From positions 564,496 through 628,495 of the forward strand of contig NZ_JADKRX010000003.1 of NCBI RefSeq assembly GCF_015350975.1: a DNA stretch of 64,000 nt, read 5' to 3'. Source of the DNA: Curtobacterium sp. VKM Ac-1395 (GTDB lineage Bacteria > Actinomycetota > Actinomycetes > Actinomycetales > Microbacteriaceae). The stretch's first letter is position 1, and every line of letters begins with the position of its first letter. The notes below the pieces were generated by a model, which made no database searches, was not told the DNA's origin, and saw only the letters and a list, made by a program, of their open reading frames with translations. Of this stretch, positions 60,551 to 64,000 are shown piece by piece. The position numbers and the translations under genes are program-made.

Positions 60551-61417
60551 TCAATCCACCACCCGGTCGAGCCACTCGACCAGGTGTCCGATGACCTCGT
60601 CCCGGTTCGTCTCGTTGTAGACCTCGTGCCGCGCGCCCTCGTACACCTGGACGGTCACGTCCGACAGCCGTCCGCGCCGTCGGTACGCCTGCGCCAGGCG
60701 CTGCACCGACCCCGGGCCGCCGAGCGGGTCGTCGGACCCGACCTGCAGGAGCATCGGCAGGTCGTGCGGGATGCCGCGCCGCGGGACGCCGAGCAGGCGG
60801 AGGGTGTCCGCGAGGCCGAACAGCCCGATGACGTCGGCCTCGACCGCGAGCGGGTCGACCCCCATCGCGTCGATGACCGCCCGGTCGCGGGTCAGCCACT
60901 CGAACCGGGTCGGCCCGAGTGCCGCATGCCGCTTGTTGAGGTCGCCGCCGTTCATCGAGCCCGGCATCCGGTACGCGGAGCCCGAGAGGACGACGCCCTC
61001 GTACGACTCGCTCGACGTGTTCACGATCCGCTGCGCCATGAGCGACCCCCAGGAGTGTCCGAGGAGCACGAGCGGCAGGCCGGGGCTGTCAGCGCGCGCG
61101 ACGGAGCTCATCTGCTCGACCGCGGCGATCGCGGCGCGGAGCCCGCCCGGTCCTAGTCGTCCGAGCTTCGAGCGGTCGTCCTCCCACTGGAGGATGCCGG
61201 TGCGGCCGTGTCCGCGGTGGTCGTTCGCGACGACGGTGTAGCCCGATCGGACGAGGTCCTGCGCGAGCGGCTCGTACCGCAGGGAGTGCTCGCCGACGCC
61301 GTGGGCGAGCTGGACGATGCCCTTCGGTCGGCCGGCACGCCAGGTGGAGTAGACGATCTCGACGCCGTGCGCGTCGACGAACGAGGAGTCGCCGCGAGCA
61401 GCTGAGAACCTGGGCAC
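60551..61417 (-). CDS. Alpha/beta hydrolase (lysophospholipase/monoacylglycerol lipase-like)
   Basis: A 288-residue serine hydrolase. The oxyanion segment is 'VQLAHGVGEHSLRYEPLAQD', the nucleophile elbow 'LLGHSWGSLMAQRI' and the His near the C-terminus lies in 'GARHEVYNETNRDEV', the typical end of monoacylglycerol lipases. GTG at 61417. It is divergent from the Pit transporter gene, only 79 bases away. Confidence 0.88.
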   Translation of the reverse strand: MPRFSAARGDSSFVDAHGVEIVYSTWRAGRPKGIVQLAHGVGEHSLRYEPLAQDLVRSGYTVVANDHRGHGRTGILQWEDDRSKLGRLGPGGLRAAIAAVEQMSSVARADSPGLPLVLLGHSWGSLMAQRIVNTSSESYEGVVLSGSAYRMPGSMNGGDLNKRHAALGPTRFEWLTRDRAVIDAMGVDPLAVEADVIGLFGLADTLRLLGVPRRGIPHDLPMLLQVGSDDPLGGPGSVQRLAQAYRRRGRLSDVTVQVYEGARHEVYNETNRDEVIGHLVEWLDRVVD

Positions 61418-61445
61418 GTGAGCATCTTCGCAGATGCTCGAACCT

Positions 61446-61467
61446 GTTCACCGCCCGTTCACCCGGC
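61446..61467 (+). promoter_or_regulatory. PHO box in front of pit
   Basis: Two contiguous 11-base direct repeats GTTCACCGCCC and GTTCACCCGGC, matching the PhoP site format known from Streptomyces. A -10-like TAGCGT at 61484-61489 lies 16 bases downstream and the pit ATG 8 bases after that. This is the best of the three PHO-like sites in the window. Confidence 0.7.
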
Positions 61468-61496
61468 CGCGGCGCACCGGGCCTAGCGTCTCGCCC

Positions 61497-62639
<1,143 letters not shown>

Positions 62640-62650
62640 GAGGCACGCTG

Positions 62651-62920
62651 ATGACCATCGACTTCTCCGCCATCGCCACCGTCGCAGGCGTCGGGTTCGT
62701 GTCGGCCGTGGGGGTCGTCCTGGTGTACACACTCGGCCTCCGACTGCTCGGGGTCGGTCAACCGGCCGATGCGGGCGGCGAGCGGACGCAGTACCGCGAC
62801 GAGACGCCTCGGAGCGGGACGACGCCGCCGATCGCCCTCGCCGGCGCCGGGCTCTGCTTCGCGGTGTGCGTCGCCGCGGTCCTCTACGGCATCTGGATGA
62901 CGATCCCCCAGTTCCACTGA
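62651..62920 (+). CDS. Small membrane protein downstream of pit
   Basis: An 89-residue protein with two hydrophobic segments (about residues 10-35 and 60-82) and a polar loop between. It is 11 bases behind pit and is commonly found there in actinobacteria, suggesting an accessory role for the transporter. No biochemical assignment exists. Confidence 0.75.
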   Translation: MTIDFSAIATVAGVGFVSAVGVVLVYTLGLRLLGVGQPADAGGERTQYRDETPRSGTTPPIALAGAGLCFAVCVAAVLYGIWMTIPQFH

Positions 62921-63014
62921 CCCGTGCGACGCCGGTGTCTCACGAAGACGCCGGCGTCCCGCGTACACACCCCCGTCTCGCAGCGAGCACACCCCCGCCT
63001 GGGATGATCGCCCC

Positions 63015-63944
63015 GTGACCCATCACCGCCTCGAGGCCTCCCCCACCACCGCCGTCGACGTCTTCACCGCCGAGCGCTCCCCCGTGCTGACGACCACCGC
63101 CGGGGACACCGTCACGGTCCACACGCTGAGCGCGGCCGGCTACACCGAACGCCAGCAGGAACCGGGCGTCGACGTCCCGACGCTGATCGACCCGCGCCGG
63201 GGCCACTGCCTGGTCGGCCCGATCGCGGTGGAGGGCGCCCGGCCCGGCCAGGTCCTCGCGGTCCACTTCGACGACCTCGTGCCCGATGACTGGGGCTACA
63301 CCGGCTCGGGTGGCGTCGACACCGAGTTGAACCGGGCACTCGGACTGGCGGACCCGTCCACGCGTGGCCCGCTCCTCTGGGACGTCGACGTCGCAGCGGG
63401 CACCGCACACAACCAACTCGGGCTGGGGGTCCGCACCGCGCCGTTCCTCGGGGTCGTCGGCCTGCCACCGGAGCCCACCGGCGAGCACTCCACCATCCCG
63501 CCGCGCCCGGTCGGCGGCGGCAACATCGACTGCCGCGAGCTCGTGGCCGGCGCGACGCTGTACCTGCCCGTCACGGTCCCCGAGGCGCTGCTCTTCGTCG
63601 GCGACGGCCACGCGGCCCAGGGCGACGGCGAGGTCTCGGGCACCGCGGTCGAGTGCGGCATGACGACGACGATGACACTGTCGCTCCTGGACACCGCACC
63701 GGTCGAGGGCATCCACGCCGACACCCCGGCCGGCCGCATCACGTTCGGCTTCGACGCCGACCTGAACGCCGCCACGGCGACCGCGCTCGACCGGATGGTC
63801 GACTGGATCGCCGGCACGCACGACATCACCCGCGCCGAGGCACTCGCCATGGCCAGCGTCGCCGTCAGCATGCGCGTCACCCAGGTCGCGAACCGCACCT
63901 GGGGCGTGCACGCCCTGCTCCCGCACGACGCGATCCTCACGTAG
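63015..63944 (+). CDS. Acetamidase/formamidase family protein
   Basis: A 309-residue FmdA/AmdA-type amidase that hydrolyses short amides to acid and ammonia. 'HLLGPIAVEGARPG'-like ('CLVGPIAVEGARPGQVLAVH'), 'PFLGVVGLPPEP', 'PVGGGNIDCRELVAGATLYL' and 'LFVGDGHAAQGDGEVSGTAV' are the family blocks with the metal His and Asp residues. It starts with GTG. The substrate is unresolved; a role in amide nitrogen use would fit the nitrogen genes earlier in the window. Confidence 0.9.
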   Translation: MTHHRLEASPTTAVDVFTAERSPVLTTTAGDTVTVHTLSAAGYTERQQEPGVDVPTLIDPRRGHCLVGPIAVEGARPGQVLAVHFDDLVPDDWGYTGSGGVDTELNRALGLADPSTRGPLLWDVDVAAGTAHNQLGLGVRTAPFLGVVGLPPEPTGEHSTIPPRPVGGGNIDCRELVAGATLYLPVTVPEALLFVGDGHAAQGDGEVSGTAVECGMTTTMTLSLLDTAPVEGIHADTPAGRITFGFDADLNAATATALDRMVDWIAGTHDITRAEALAMASVAVSMRVTQVANRTWGVHALLPHDAILT

Positions 63945-63960
63945 TCAGCCCCAGCACCGG

Positions 63961-64000
63961 ACTGGAGGCTCGGCGCAGGTTCCCGACGTCGGGAACCTGC
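63961..64000. repeat. Partial third hairpin of the GGACnGGAGGCTCG family (cut by window end)
   Basis: GGACTGGAGGCTCG (63959-63972) leads into a perfect 26-base palindrome (63975-64000), arms GCAGGTTCCCGA / TCGGGAACCTGC. The outer right arm would lie beyond the window. The core matches the arms at 4509 and 33065. It lies just after the formamidase stop. Confidence 0.65.

Overview
The window is about 64 kb of very GC-rich DNA with dense, translationally coupled genes (many ATGA or GTGA overlaps) and frequent GTG starts. Gene content includes a C-P lyase operon, GlnR-like and PHO-box-like operators, ABC-F, a Pit-type transporter and GH125. Together this points to an actinobacterium, most plausibly Microbacteriaceae and Curtobacterium-like. 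The genus is inferred from overall style; no rRNA gene is present to prove it.

Layout, left to right. 1-6.97 kb: the 5' part of a peptide-type ABC binding lipoprotein with a DUF1684 gene, a TetR/SDR divergent pair, an SPFH protein, a CBS + SLC13 permease pair and a DoxX-like protein. 7.1-20.2 kb: a complete phosphonate system. It has uptake genes phnD-phnC-phnE (fused permease), a hexapeptide acetyltransferase, a PhnF-like GntR regulator, and the C-P lyase operon phnG-H-I-J-K-L, a DUF1045 2H phosphoesterase, phnM, phnN and a ketopantoate-reductase-like enzyme. 20.2-22.6 kb: two HAD phosphatases and an alpha/beta hydrolase. 22.7-32.4 kb: a Nit1C nitrilase cluster (nitrilase, MSMEG_0570-like, flavoprotein, second nitrilase-like protein, MSMEG_0572-like, radical SAM, GNAT/AIR-synthase fusion, glycosyltransferase, AMP ligase, cupin).

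32.4-39.3 kb is mixed accessory DNA: a membrane protein, an SMP-30 lactonase, a 5'-truncated FAD oxidase, a two-gene Septu-like defence system (ptuA/ptuB) with lower GC, two lipoproteins and a tRNA-Gln. 39.4-64 kb returns to ordinary chromosome: MarR, PBP4-type carboxypeptidase, ABC-F, membrane proteins, a molybdenum-cofactor operon (moeA-moaC-mog-moaE), MTA/purine phosphorylase, an epimerase/GT2/DUF2064/methyltransferase group, phosphoglucomutase, GH125 mannosidase, a large DHA2 drug exporter, lipoate ligase, a lipase, a Pit phosphate transporter and a formamidase.

How the parts fit. PHO-box-like direct repeats precede pit and the phn operon, with a weaker one before phnD, and a PhnF-like palindrome family is shared by the phn uptake and lyase operons, suggesting a phosphate-starvation module. 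Both promoters of the Nit1C cluster carry 11-bp-phased GAAAC/GTAAC half-sites in the arrangement expected for the nitrogen regulator GlnR. The most unusual single observation is that the second nitrilase of the Nit1C cluster has lost the catalytic cysteine (to Asp) and the catalytic glutamate (to Asp) while staying intact. A family of long hairpins with the core GGACnGGAGGCTCG recurs between genes across the window.
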